Assembly: GCA_051278165.1 (NCBI GenBank)
Contig: JBNMNW010000001.1
Coordinates: forward strand, 53,099 to 117,098
Reading direction: 5' to 3'
Length of the DNA stretch: 64,000 nt
DNA from: GCA-2684655 sp051278165
GTDB taxonomy: Bacteria > Planctomycetota > UBA1135 > UBA2386
Below are positions 1-9,427 of this stretch, one piece after another. Made by a program: the position numbers and the translations under genes. Positions within the stretch are counted from its first letter, which is position 1. Every line of letters starts with the position of its first letter. The notes under the pieces are model-generated. The model saw nothing but the letters and a program-made list of their open reading frames with translations, searched no databases and was not told the DNA's origin.

Positions 1-1263
1 GTGCGTGCGGTGTTTGCCGGCCATATTCATCACATGCGCTACGGCGGCGCGCCCGACGGCATTGAGTATTACACCGTCGCCTCGGTTGGCGCGCACCTGG
101 GACTTGATGCGCCGCAAGCCGGCTTCCTGCATCAATACCACGTCGTCACAGTGCGCCCCGAAGGCATCAAAGTTGCCGCCGTTCCGGTTGGCACGGTGAT
201 CGACCCCAAGACCATTCCCGACGCGCTCGTCGACGACGTATTAGCGATTCATCGCGGCATGCGCATCAAGACCAGTGAGGTCGTTCCCGCGGGCAATGGT
301 GCCGCCGTCGCTGTCGATGGCACCGTCGATGCCGTGGTCACGTTGCGCTGCCACAATCCGGGTTCGCGCGCCATCGAACTCGAACTGGTGCCGCAAGAAG
401 GCCAGCCTTGGACGTTCGGGCCGGACCATCAGCACGTCATCGTCGCGCCCGAAAGCGATGGTTACACCACGTTCTCGATGCATCGCACGGCAACCCAAGA
501 ACCATTCACGCTGCCGACCATCGAGGTTCTCTGCGACTACCTAGCCGTCGACCGACGCGTCGCCATCCCAGCCCGGAAGGTGACCATCGATCTACCGCCC
601 CCCGCCCAATTGGGCAGCGCAGACCAAGCAAACAACGGCGTGCTCGTGCTCGACGGCAAGGGCTGCCTGAAGATCACCGACCAACAAATCAAACTGCCCG
701 ACGGCCCGATCACGCTCGAGTGCTGGCTTCGCGGCGACGACTTCAGCGGCCGCCGCGGCCTGGTCACCAAGACGGAGATGAGCGACTACGGCCTGTTCTG
801 CAGCGACGGCGAGATCGACTTCTCGGTCTTGCTTGGCGACCGGTATGCATCGGCATCCTCCACCGGCGCAGTGCTGCAGCCCGGCACTTGGCACCACGTC
901 GCAGGCGTCTTCGACGGCCAACAGGTGCGCATCTACGTCGACGGCAAGCTCGTCGCCATGCAGGCCGGTAGTGGCCACCGCCGCACCAACGAATTGCCGT
1001 TGTTCATCGGCGCCGACACCAACAAGAACGGTCGACCAACGTCATACTTCGCCGGCTCAATCGACGACGTGCGCCTGTCCAAAGTCGCGCGCTACGTCGG
1101 CGATTCGTTCGATCCGCCCGCCAAGCACGCGCCGGATGACGACACCGTATTGCTGATTCCATGCGACCGTGACTTCGGCCCGTGGACGATCGACCGATCC
1201 AAGCAACACTCCCATCCGCGCCGAGTCGGCAGTGCCTACTGCACGGTGTCGGATCGCAAGTAG
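1..1263 (+). CDS. Calcineurin-like metallophosphoesterase with C-terminal LamG domain (5' partial)
   Basis: The reading frame is already open at base 1, so the start lies outside the window. The first visible residues contain a GHIHH motif, the C-terminal metal-binding GHxH signature of calcineurin-like phosphoesterases, followed by a YYTVASVGAHLG stretch typical of the end of that fold. After a linker of about 100 residues with beta-rich character, residues 210-385 form a LamG/concanavalin-like lectin domain (ITLECWLRG, GTWHHVAGVFDG, IYVDGKLV, GSIDDVRLSKVARY). LamG domains usually bind carbohydrate outside the cell, so this is probably an exported phosphoesterase acting on or anchored to a glycan. 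The catalytic N-terminal metal ligands are not visible. The substrate is unknown. Confidence 0.8.
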   Translation: MRAVFAGHIHHMRYGGAPDGIEYYTVASVGAHLGLDAPQAGFLHQYHVVTVRPEGIKVAAVPVGTVIDPKTIPDALVDDVLAIHRGMRIKTSEVVPAGNGAAVAVDGTVDAVVTLRCHNPGSRAIELELVPQEGQPWTFGPDHQHVIVAPESDGYTTFSMHRTATQEPFTLPTIEVLCDYLAVDRRVAIPARKVTIDLPPPAQLGSADQANNGVLVLDGKGCLKITDQQIKLPDGPITLECWLRGDDFSGRRGLVTKTEMSDYGLFCSDGEIDFSVLLGDRYASASSTGAVLQPGTWHHVAGVFDGQQVRIYVDGKLVAMQAGSGHRRTNELPLFIGADTNKNGRPTSYFAGSIDDVRLSKVARYVGDSFDPPAKHAPDDDTVLLIPCDRDFGPWTIDRSKQHSHPRRVGSAYCTVSDRK

Positions 1264-1318
1264 CAGCGGCACGTTCCTGCCTGCCCAACCTGGACTCGAA
1301 CTTGCAGGGGCAAACACG

Positions 1319-3235
1319 ATGAACCCCTCTAGTCTGGCGCAAACCCAGTGCTTGCGTCACAAACGCTCGGTCGCGGCCCTGCTAGTGGCTTCCGTGTGTC
1401 TCCTTACGACTACACTGCTGACGCGCGCACTGCCTGCCCACGGCGGCCAATACCGTGGGCCAACCAACGGCGGCGTGCCTGGCAACCCGCAATTCCCCGG
1501 CGGATCTGGCAACCCAGGCCTAGTGCCCGGCGGGCCATTGACCGGCGGCAGCGCCAGCCTGGATGTCGCGAGCTGGCGCGTTTGGTGGGGACTCAACAGT
1601 GACCGCTACGTGCGCCCAAAGAGCGCCAGCAAGGTCACCGACATCCAGCGCAGCCAGCACGTCTTGCCAAGCCTGAAGGCGGCACTCGACGCGACCGACA
1701 ACCCGGACATCAACTCAGCCTGCCTGATCGCGTTGGGCAAGGCGGCCATCCAGCATCCTGAGTTTGACGTTCTCGAGGTGTTGCGCACACGACTGAAGCG
1801 CGCCAACCTTGAAGTGCGTGAAGCCGCCGTTTTGGCGATGGGACTGACCGGCCGATCCGACGTGTTCGACGATCTCGACGGAATCATGCGCAACACCAAG
1901 GCGGGCCGAAAGCTCGTCGGTCGCGACAGCGTTGAAGATCGCGCCCGCACGTTCGCCGCGTATTCGCTCGGCATGCTCGCCAACCGTTCGACGTCGACCG
2001 TGCTAAAGACGCAGGTTCTCGGCAGCTTCGTCGCGATGCTCGAAGACAATTCGATCAAGGATCGCGACCTGCTGACCGGCGTGCTCAACGGCATGCGCTT
2101 GCTAGGCCCCAACAAGGACAAGCGGTTGCTGTGGCAAGCTACGGGCGCCATTGAAGCGCACCAGCAGCGCCGAATGCGCGATAAGGCCAGCGCTGTGCAG
2201 TCGCATGGCCTGACCGCACTCGCCGCACTGCTTGGCCGCGGCAACAGCAGCGCCCACGAACGCGCCAAGGAACTGATGGCCGACGTGCTCAAGAGCCGCA
2301 GCCAGGAAACGACCACCTACATCTCCGCCATCATCGCACTCGGCGAAATCGTAAGCCCAGGCGACAAGGTGCCGATGGACGCACTACTGCGCGCCGTGTC
2401 GCGGCCGAGTGATTCGCTGATGCCAAAGTTTGGCATGATCGCGTTCGGCAAGATCGGCGGCAAAGTATGCCGCGAGCAACTCGAACGCGCGTTCAAACGC
2501 GGCAAGCGCGACGTGCGGCCGTGGGCAGCCATCGGCCTCGGCCTGCTGGCTTTCCATGAGGATGACGTGATTGCGAGTCCTACGGCGGGAACCGCAGCAC
2601 GCACCGCCAAGGGAGCGCTCGCCGCCTCGATTGGCAAGTTCCTGCACAAGGAGTTCAACGATGAGAAGAAGGAGATGCAGGCCGCCATCGCGATCGCACT
2701 CGGCCTGGCCAGCTACAAGGTGGCAGCTCCCGATCTTCGCAAGCTCGCGACCAAATACATGAGCAACGAACCGCTAGCCGGTCCGTTGTGCCTCGGCCTC
2801 GCGATGATGAAGGACACTCCTTCCATCCCTCTACTTCTCGACGGCATGCAACGCATCGACCGCCCGGTACTGTTTGGCGAGGCAGCTTTGGCGCTGTCGC
2901 GCCTCGACCGCCCCGACGCCTCGGCAAAGGCGGTGGCAACCCTGCAGGCAATGACGCGCATCCACCCGATGTTCCTGCGGCAACTCGCCGCCGCGGCGCA
3001 AGCGATCGGCCACCTGCGAAACCCCAAGGACATTGACAGCCTCGCCGCGATCGTCGGCGATACGAAACGTAGCAAGCGCGACATCTGGCAGGTGGCGTTC
3101 GCCGCCGCCGCACTCGGTTCGGTCGCGGATCATGACCCGGTTGGCTTCGGCACCCGCATCGCGCACGGCATGAACTACACCGCTCGCGAGCAGACGATCA
3201 GCAACGGGCGTAACGGGATCCTCGACATCTTCTAG
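1319..3235 (+). CDS. Exported HEAT-repeat protein
   Basis: The ATG at 1319 is chosen because it begins a signal-like N-terminus (basic CLRHKR, then hydrophobic SVAALLVASVCLLTTTLLTRAL, then small residues). The frame is open further upstream, but only over the tail of the previous gene. A Gly/Pro-rich linker at residues 35-75 is followed by repeated alpha-helical pairs of HEAT type (for example ACLIALGKAAI, EAAVLAMGLTG, RPWAAIGLGLLAF, QAAIAIALGLASY). These scaffolds mediate protein-protein contacts; no catalytic motif is seen. About 638 residues. It follows the phosphoesterase by 55 bp on the same strand and may be cotranscribed. The partner is unknown. Confidence 0.8.
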   Translation: MNPSSLAQTQCLRHKRSVAALLVASVCLLTTTLLTRALPAHGGQYRGPTNGGVPGNPQFPGGSGNPGLVPGGPLTGGSASLDVASWRVWWGLNSDRYVRPKSASKVTDIQRSQHVLPSLKAALDATDNPDINSACLIALGKAAIQHPEFDVLEVLRTRLKRANLEVREAAVLAMGLTGRSDVFDDLDGIMRNTKAGRKLVGRDSVEDRARTFAAYSLGMLANRSTSTVLKTQVLGSFVAMLEDNSIKDRDLLTGVLNGMRLLGPNKDKRLLWQATGAIEAHQQRRMRDKASAVQSHGLTALAALLGRGNSSAHERAKELMADVLKSRSQETTTYISAIIALGEIVSPGDKVPMDALLRAVSRPSDSLMPKFGMIAFGKIGGKVCREQLERAFKRGKRDVRPWAAIGLGLLAFHEDDVIASPTAGTAARTAKGALAASIGKFLHKEFNDEKKEMQAAIAIALGLASYKVAAPDLRKLATKYMSNEPLAGPLCLGLAMMKDTPSIPLLLDGMQRIDRPVLFGEAALALSRLDRPDASAKAVATLQAMTRIHPMFLRQLAAAAQAIGHLRNPKDIDSLAAIVGDTKRSKRDIWQVAFAAAALGSVADHDPVGFGTRIAHGMNYTAREQTISNGRNGILDIF

Positions 3236-3347
3236 TCGCCGCTTAGGTCACGCTCGCGCATAGCAGAAGATTTGAGCGGCAAAGTAAGACGCGCCGCTCG
3301 TCGGTACCGCGTTGACTCGCGCCCCCAACTAACGTCGAGTCCAACCC

Positions 3348-4619
3348 GTGCTGTTCCGCTTCAGCCTCTACGGGTTCCTCAAGAACCAACGGTATTTTGA
3401 ACCGTTCCTGATCCTCGCGTTCCTCGAGAAGGGCATGTCGTTCTTCGCGATCGGCGCGCTGATCGCGTTCCGAGAGATCGCGACGAACGTGCTCGAGATC
3501 CCATCCGGATCGATCGCGGATCTGCTTGGCCGACGCCGTTCGATGCTGCTGTCGTTTGGCGCCTACTTGTGCAGCTTCGTCGTGTTCTGGCTGGCGGACG
3601 AGCAGTGGCTGTTGTGGCCAGCGATGTTCTTGTTCGCGATCGGCGAAGCGTTTCGCACCGGCACGCACAAATCGATGATCTTCGAATGGCTGCGGCGCGA
3701 AGGGCGTAGCGCCGAGAAGACCAAGGTCTACGGACACACGCGCTCATGGAGCAAGTTCGGATCGGCGGCGTCCGTAGTGATCGGCGCCGGCTTGGTGTTC
3801 TCGCTCGACAGCTACGCGGCGGTGTTCTTGCTATCCGCCGTGCCGACGGCCTGCAACATGATCAACCTCGGTAGCTACCCGACGTATCTCGATGGCGAAG
3901 CCGTTCAGGCCATCGGTTGGCGCGACGTTTGGCAACACAGTCGTAAGGCAATCGCCAAGGCGGTGCAGCAACCGCAACTGCGCAGATTGATGACCGAGTC
4001 GATGAGCTTCGAAGGTGTCTTCCATGCCAGCAAAAACTATCTGCAGCCACTGCTAGCGGCGGCCGCAACGGCGTGGTTCACGGTGCAGCTGGACGCCGAG
4101 TCAGGGGCGGGCCATGACTGGTCGGAGCTACAGCGAACGACCTTGCTGATCGCGCCGGTCTACCTGTGCCTGCACCTGATGTCGGCGTCTGCCAGCCGGC
4201 GCGCGCACCGCTTGGTCGCGGCAGTTGGTGGCGACGAAGCGCGAGCGGCGCGACTCTTGTGGAGCCTGACTGCGGCGTTGTTCGTTGGCCTTTTGGTCGG
4301 CGAACTGACGCAGGTCATCACCATCTCGATCACCGCGTTTGTCTTGCTACATGTCGCGCAGAACCTGTGGCGACCGATCCTGATTAGCCGCATCGACTCA
4401 GCAACCGGCCATGCCAACTCAGCGGTGACGCTGTCCGTTGAGAGCCAAGCGCGTCGCATGGCAACCATCGTATTGGCGCCGCTGTTTGGCTTCGCAATCG
4501 ATGCGACGAGCCGTGGCGACGCGAGCCAAGCTGGCATCTATTGGCCGATTGCCGTCGTCGGTGCAATGATGGCGATTGTGATGCGATTGACCGGTCGCAA
4601 GGTCGCAACGACTGCGTGA
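3348..4619 (+). CDS. MFS transporter
   Basis: A 423-residue polytopic membrane protein of the major facilitator superfamily. The loop between TM2 and TM3 carries the family signature as GSIADLLGRRRSM, and about twelve hydrophobic segments can be counted. It begins with GTG at 3348; no ATG lies near the N-terminal LFRFSLYGFLKNQRYFEPF, which is the expected beginning of the first helix. The substrate cannot be read from sequence. It is a single gene between a HEAT protein and a methyltransferase. Confidence 0.8.
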   Translation: MLFRFSLYGFLKNQRYFEPFLILAFLEKGMSFFAIGALIAFREIATNVLEIPSGSIADLLGRRRSMLLSFGAYLCSFVVFWLADEQWLLWPAMFLFAIGEAFRTGTHKSMIFEWLRREGRSAEKTKVYGHTRSWSKFGSAASVVIGAGLVFSLDSYAAVFLLSAVPTACNMINLGSYPTYLDGEAVQAIGWRDVWQHSRKAIAKAVQQPQLRRLMTESMSFEGVFHASKNYLQPLLAAAATAWFTVQLDAESGAGHDWSELQRTTLLIAPVYLCLHLMSASASRRAHRLVAAVGGDEARAARLLWSLTAALFVGLLVGELTQVITISITAFVLLHVAQNLWRPILISRIDSATGHANSAVTLSVESQARRMATIVLAPLFGFAIDATSRGDASQAGIYWPIAVVGAMMAIVMRLTGRKVATTA

Positions 4620-4694
4620 TTCTGAGCCCGATCGAACCACAGGTTCTTACAGGAATGGTGGGAGATAGTGACGGGAGTGCAGTAACAAGGGCGC

Positions 4695-5714
4695 ATGGCA
4701 TCGAGTACCGCGACCGAAAGCTCCCCAACGAAGACTGACACCTCGAAGCGAGTGACCAAAAAGGCCACGGCCAAACGACCAACGGCGAAGAAGGTGCCTG
4801 CAGCAAAGAAGGCGCCCGCCAAGAAGACCCCGACAGCTACGAAAGGCCCGATCGCCAAGCAAGGTCAGGTCGCCAAGAAGGGCGCCATCACGAACAAGCC
4901 CCCCGTCAGGAAGAAGCTGACGGCACGCACCGCCAACAAGCACATCCTCTACCAACTGTCGGTGCAGGCTCCTGCGACCGACTCGAGGACCTACGCTCGC
5001 TGGTTCAAGAAGTACACCGGTCGCGACCTGCGCGCGTGGCGCGAAGACTTCTGCGGCACGTCGGTGCTGTCCTGCCACCACGTGTTGAATCACAAGGACA
5101 ACACCGCGGTCGGCGTCGACTTCCACCGCCCGACGCTCGACTGGGGCATCAAGCACAACGTCAATGAACTGCTCAACGACGAGCAGAAGCAGCGCCTGAC
5201 GCTGATCGAAAGCGATGTGCTCGAAGTCACCGCCCCGAAGGTCGACTGCGTGCTGGCGCTAAACTTCAGCTACCAGGTGTTCACGACTCGCGAGACGCTC
5301 GGCAAGTACTTCAAGCAGGTCTACAAGTCGCTGAAGCCGGGCGGCGTATTCTACCTCGATGCGCTCGGCGGCCCGGATGTGCTTCAGCAGAAGACCGACC
5401 GCACCAAGCACAAGGGCTTCACCTACCACTGGGAGCAACGCAGCTTCGATCCGATCAGCCATCGCTTCGTCTGCGCCATCCACTTCTCGTTCCCAGACGG
5501 CACGATGAAGAAGAACGCATTCGTCTACGACTGGCGCATGTGGACGCTGCCCGAGTTGCGCGAACTGTTCGTCGATGCGGGCTTTGACGACGTGCATATC
5601 CTGTGGGAAGGCACGGATAAGGCGACCATGAGCGGCAATGGCATCTTCCGGCGCAAGGAAGTCGGCGACATGGACGAGGCCTGGATCAGCATGGTCGTGG
5701 GCCGGAAGAAGTAG
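4695..5714 (+). CDS. SAM-dependent methyltransferase with histone H1-like Lys/Ala N-terminal tail
   Basis: Residues 1-75 are a low-complexity basic tail built from repeats such as KKATAKRP, AKKVPAAKKAPAKK and AKKGAITNK, very similar in composition to bacterial histone H1-like proteins. From about residue 85 a class I methyltransferase fold follows: REDFCGTSVLS (motif I region), AVGVDFHRPTLDWG (acidic ribose-binding end of strand 2), LIESDVLEV, and LKPGGVFYLDALGG (motif post II). The tail is expected to bind nucleic acid or another polyanion, but the methyl acceptor is unknown. The ATG at 4695 includes the whole tail. The tail-enzyme fusion is the unusual feature. Confidence 0.8.
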   Translation: MASSTATESSPTKTDTSKRVTKKATAKRPTAKKVPAAKKAPAKKTPTATKGPIAKQGQVAKKGAITNKPPVRKKLTARTANKHILYQLSVQAPATDSRTYARWFKKYTGRDLRAWREDFCGTSVLSCHHVLNHKDNTAVGVDFHRPTLDWGIKHNVNELLNDEQKQRLTLIESDVLEVTAPKVDCVLALNFSYQVFTTRETLGKYFKQVYKSLKPGGVFYLDALGGPDVLQQKTDRTKHKGFTYHWEQRSFDPISHRFVCAIHFSFPDGTMKKNAFVYDWRMWTLPELRELFVDAGFDDVHILWEGTDKATMSGNGIFRRKEVGDMDEAWISMVVGRKK

Positions 5715-5732
5715 TCGCAGCAGAGTTCTTAT

Positions 5733-5749
5733 GCCGGGCAAACCCCGGC
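5733..5749 (+). terminator. GC-rich hairpin after the methyltransferase gene
   Basis: GCCGGG-CAAAC-CCCGGC forms a perfect 6-bp stem about 18 bases after the stop codon of the preceding gene. No T-run follows, so this is a possible transcription or RNA-stability element rather than a canonical intrinsic terminator. Confidence 0.3.
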
Positions 5750-5900
5750 GCCACCGCTGGTTGGCGTCAGATTGCCGCGAGGATGTGGCTCAGGGGTGTT
5801 GCACATATGGGGCGTTCTCCGAACAATGCTTGCCCCAAATTGTGGCTCGGCAATCGCTCATTTGCCGATGGGTATCCAGCCACCTAGCACCCAGCCCACT

Positions 5901-6992
5901 ATGAAAGAAATCGTCATCCTCGGCGCCGGCAAGATCGGTCGCATGGTCTGCCACTTCATGTCCCATGCGCGGACAGAATCGGCCCCTTCTTACTCCGTTC
6001 GCATTGGTGACGCAGCGCTTGGCGCCATCGACCACATCAAGACGGAGTATCCGGATGTCTCGGGCCAGGTTGTCGACTTCAGCGATGCCGCCAGTGTCGA
6101 GGCGATCCTCAAGGGTGCCTGGGCCGTCATCAGCTGCGCGCCGTTCCACTGCAACCCGGTGATCGCCGAGCGCTCCAAGGCGCTGGGCGTGCACTACTTT
6201 GACCTGACCGAAGACGTCGAAGTCACCAACCAGGTCAAGGAACTCGCCAAGGGTGCCAAGACCTTGTTCGCGCCCCAGTGCGGTCTCGCGCCGGGCTTCA
6301 TCACGATCACGGCCAACCACCTGATGCAGTCGATGAGCGAAGTGTCCGACCTGCATCTGCGTGTCGGTGCACTGCCGCGCTACCCGTCCAACCGCCTCAA
6401 GTACAACCTGACTTGGAGCACGTCGGGTCTAATCAATGAGTACTGCCAGCCGTGCGAATCGGTCGAGAACGGCGAACTGACGAACGTGCCGCCAATGGAG
6501 CAGCTCGAGCACATGACGATCGACGGCGTCGAATACGAAGCCTTCAACACGTCAGGCGGCCTCGGCACGCTCGCGATCACGCTCAAGGACAAGGTCAAGA
6601 ACGTCAACTACAAGACGATGCGCTACCCGGGCCACTGCGAGCTGATGAAGTTCTTGCTGCAGGACCTGCACATGCAAGAAGACCAAGAAGGCCTCGGCCG
6701 CATGTTCGAGAAGTCGCTGCCGGCGACCTTCCAAGATCAGATCGTGATCTTCGTCAGCGCGACCGGCCAATACAAAGGCCGCCTCGCCGAGCGCACCTAC
6801 GCCAAAACGATCTACCACCAGGAGATCGACGGCAAGAACTGGAGCGGCATCCAGATCACCACGGCGGCCGGAATCACGGCGATCGTCGACATGCTGGCCA
6901 ACGGCGAACTGCCCGATAACGGCTTGTTGAAGATGGAAGATGTCGACTACGACAAGTTCCTCGCCAACCGCTTCGGCAAGTACTACGCCTAG
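5901..6992 (+). CDS. Saccharopine dehydrogenase family oxidoreductase
   Basis: 363 residues from the ATG at 5901. The open frame extends upstream, but this ATG directly starts the Rossmann strand MKEIVILGAGKIG (dinucleotide-binding GxGxxG). Further family features are the acidic strand-2 end, a WAVISCAPFHCNP stretch, FDLTEDVEV and FAPQCGLAPGF, as in saccharopine dehydrogenase/reductase and carboxynorspermidine synthase-like enzymes. The reaction is probably NAD(P)-dependent handling of an amino-acid-derived adduct such as saccharopine. No lysine or polyamine pathway gene is next to it, so the exact substrate is open. Confidence 0.8.
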   Translation: MKEIVILGAGKIGRMVCHFMSHARTESAPSYSVRIGDAALGAIDHIKTEYPDVSGQVVDFSDAASVEAILKGAWAVISCAPFHCNPVIAERSKALGVHYFDLTEDVEVTNQVKELAKGAKTLFAPQCGLAPGFITITANHLMQSMSEVSDLHLRVGALPRYPSNRLKYNLTWSTSGLINEYCQPCESVENGELTNVPPMEQLEHMTIDGVEYEAFNTSGGLGTLAITLKDKVKNVNYKTMRYPGHCELMKFLLQDLHMQEDQEGLGRMFEKSLPATFQDQIVIFVSATGQYKGRLAERTYAKTIYHQEIDGKNWSGIQITTAAGITAIVDMLANGELPDNGLLKMEDVDYDKFLANRFGKYYA

Positions 6993-7093
6993 GCAAATCG
7001 GCTAGCAGGGCAGCTACGCAAGGCTGCTAAGCCGGGCAGCTTGCCCCAAATCAGCTAGCGCCAGCAGACCGGCCGGGCCATCATCCTTGGCCC

Positions 7094-8287
7094 ATGCCGA
7101 AGTTCCCTCTGCTGTGTGCGATGATGTTCCTCCAGTTCTTTGTCTGGGGAAGCTGGTATGTGACTGCCGGAACCTTCGTGCAGCCCATGGGCTGGGACCA
7201 AACCACGACCGGCTGGATCTACTCCGCTGGTCCGATCGCCGCGATGATCACGCCCCTGTTCTTGGGGCTGATTGCGGACCGCTTCTTCGCTTCCCAGCGA
7301 GTCCTAGCGGTCATGCACGCACTCGGCGCCATTGTCATGCTGGTGTTCGTGCCGGGCGCCATTGAGACCAAGGACGCGGCCTCGTTCGAATGGTATGTGC
7401 TGATCTACATGCTGTGCTACATGCCCACGCTCGGGCTATCGAACACCATCGCGTTCACGCACATCAAGAACCCCGAGCGGCAGTTCCCGATTGCGCGCGT
7501 GTTTGGCACCCTAGGTTGGATCGCCGCCGTGACGCTGGTCAGCAAGGGACTGCAGGCAGACACCCTGCCAATCATGTTCCAAGTGGCCGGCTACAGCTCG
7601 ATCGCGATGGCGATACTGAGTTGGGTTCTGCCGCACACGCCGCCGCCGTTGGCTGGCAAGAAGGTCAGCATCGCAGAAACGTTGGGACTCGGCGCGCTCG
7701 TACTGTTGAAGCGCCCGGCGTTCGCAGTCTTCATGCTGTGCTCGTTCCTAATCTGCATCCCGCTCGCCGGCTACTACAGCTACGGCAACCAGTTCGCCGC
7801 GACGGTCTGGCCTGAAGCCGGCTTCTACATGGCGTTTGGCCAATGGGCCGAAGTTGGCTTCATGCTGATCATGCCGCTCTGCTTCCGACGCCTCGGGGTC
7901 AAGAAGATGCTGGCGATCGGCATGCTGGCCTGGGTCGTTCGCTACGGCCTTTGGAGCTTCGGGGCACCGGACTCGATCGCCTGGATGGTGCTCGGCGGAA
8001 TCCTGCTGCACGGCATCTGCTACGACTTCTTCTTCGTCACTGGCCAGATCTACGTCGACCAACAGGCGCGCCCCGAGATTCGCGGCCAGGCGCAGAGCTT
8101 CCTGGTCATCATGACACAAGGCGTTGGCATGTTCCTCGGCGCCCAGATCGTGACCGGCATCGTCGAAACCAACACCACCGACGAGGTCCCGGACTGGAGC
8201 CAGATCTGGTTTTGGCCAGGTGTCGCAGCGGCAGCCATTCTGGTGCTGTTCCTGGTTGCCTTCCGCGAGTCCCGCAAGGCCGCGTAA
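7094..8287 (+). CDS. MFS transporter, nucleoside:H+ symporter-like
   Basis: 397 residues, about twelve transmembrane helices. The N-terminus MMFLQFFVWGSWYVTAGTFV and the motif SAGPIAAMITPLFLGLIADRFF match the NupG-type nucleoside:proton symporter subfamily, which is common in planctomycetes; that assignment comes from remembered family pattern, not a search. Other typical elements are the conserved NPERQFPIARVFGTLGWI segment and a TM10-11 stretch GICYDFFFVTGQIYVD. The likely role is uptake of nucleosides or related polar solutes in the inner membrane. It is a stand-alone gene. Confidence 0.75.
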   Translation: MPKFPLLCAMMFLQFFVWGSWYVTAGTFVQPMGWDQTTTGWIYSAGPIAAMITPLFLGLIADRFFASQRVLAVMHALGAIVMLVFVPGAIETKDAASFEWYVLIYMLCYMPTLGLSNTIAFTHIKNPERQFPIARVFGTLGWIAAVTLVSKGLQADTLPIMFQVAGYSSIAMAILSWVLPHTPPPLAGKKVSIAETLGLGALVLLKRPAFAVFMLCSFLICIPLAGYYSYGNQFAATVWPEAGFYMAFGQWAEVGFMLIMPLCFRRLGVKKMLAIGMLAWVVRYGLWSFGAPDSIAWMVLGGILLHGICYDFFFVTGQIYVDQQARPEIRGQAQSFLVIMTQGVGMFLGAQIVTGIVETNTTDEVPDWSQIWFWPGVAAAAILVLFLVAFRESRKAA

Positions 8288-8373
8288 TCGCGCCGGCCGA
8301 AGCGCCAGCCGCAGAGATCCAGCCGTGAGGAGCCAACCGAACTCGCCGGCGAACCTAGGTACCGCGCCCGCTG

Positions 8374-9360
8374 CTACTGGATCGTGAACTGCAGGCCGTT
8401 GCTGAACACCAACGGCAACGGTGTGCCGAGCGCCAGGTCAATCATCGCGAACTGGGATCCGATGACCATGCCGCTCAGCGCTGGGTTGCCCGGGATGCCA
8501 AGCGGGAACACGCAGTGCCCGGAGAAGCCAGGGCTGCCCGGAAACTGACTCGCACTCTCGTTACCTGTGCCAGTAGAGACGAGCGCCGTCGCCAAACTGT
8601 CCGTGTGCAGCGAGCAGCCCGGCGCGCCTGGCACCGGCAGGCTGCCCCACGCCGGGTTCGTGCCCAAGATCATCAAGCCCAAAGAACCAGGCAAGAACCC
8701 TGAGGCTTCGAGCTGGAAGTCGAGGTTGCCAACCGTGGGCTCGTAGTTCGTCATCATGCCCGGCAGCGTGCCGGCCGACGTGGCGCAACCAAACCCGACC
8801 GGCGTCACGGCCGCGCCATCGAGCAAGTTGCAGTAGCCGCGCCACTTCGGCGCTGACGACGTCGCCTGGGTCAACCAACTGCTGCCCGAACGCCTCACGT
8901 AGGTTGCGGTGATGCCACCCGGCTCGACCGGCAACTCACTGAAGCCCGGCTCAATCCACACGAACCAGTAGCTCTGGCCGGCGTTCAACGTGACCGGTGC
9001 ATCGAAGTTGGCGCCGTGCCAGCCAAGGCCAAGTGACGGATCCGCTTCGAACGTGCCGCCACCAAGGCGTTGACCCGGCGTGAAGATAAAGTTCGTGTCC
9101 CAGATCTCTAGCGACATGAAGCCGCGGTTCGTCAGGAACAGGTTCTCGGTGAAGATCTCTGCCGAGAACAGCACCATCGTCTGGTTAGGCGTGAACTGCC
9201 AGCCGTGGCCGTTGGGGCCGACGAATGACGTTGGAGTGATCGTGCCACCCGTGTTGACGGTGGTCGAATCGTTGGCCGAAATGCATGGCGGCGTTTGGGC
9301 CGCGAGAGTCATGCCGAGAAGGGCGGTTGCGAAAGTGCCGCGGATACTGCCAGTCGTCAT
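8374..9360 (-). CDS. Sec-exported protein with shared C-terminal module
   Basis: The ATG at 9360 starts a clear signal peptide (MTTGSIRGTFATALLGMTLAAQ) with likely cleavage after AAQ; the frame extends upstream but without a better start. The mature part is rich in Gly, Thr and aromatic residues and looks beta-sandwich-like (LEIWDTNFIF, LNAGQSYWFVWIEP). The last 120 residues contain LPVPGAPGCSLHTD, NPALSGMVIGSQFAMID and a VFSNGLQFTIQ terminus, which resemble the C-terminus of the large secreted protein at 60001-61773. No enzyme motif is visible. Function unknown; extracellular or surface location inferred. Confidence 0.7.
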   Translation of the reverse strand: MTTGSIRGTFATALLGMTLAAQTPPCISANDSTTVNTGGTITPTSFVGPNGHGWQFTPNQTMVLFSAEIFTENLFLTNRGFMSLEIWDTNFIFTPGQRLGGGTFEADPSLGLGWHGANFDAPVTLNAGQSYWFVWIEPGFSELPVEPGGITATYVRRSGSSWLTQATSSAPKWRGYCNLLDGAAVTPVGFGCATSAGTLPGMMTNYEPTVGNLDFQLEASGFLPGSLGLMILGTNPAWGSLPVPGAPGCSLHTDSLATALVSTGTGNESASQFPGSPGFSGHCVFPLGIPGNPALSGMVIGSQFAMIDLALGTPLPLVFSNGLQFTIQ

Positions 9361-9427
9361 CAGATCTCCTGTTTGAGAGTTGTGGTGCGTGAGAGCCACG
9401 AGCAAACAGTGTCCCTGAAAGCGGCGA

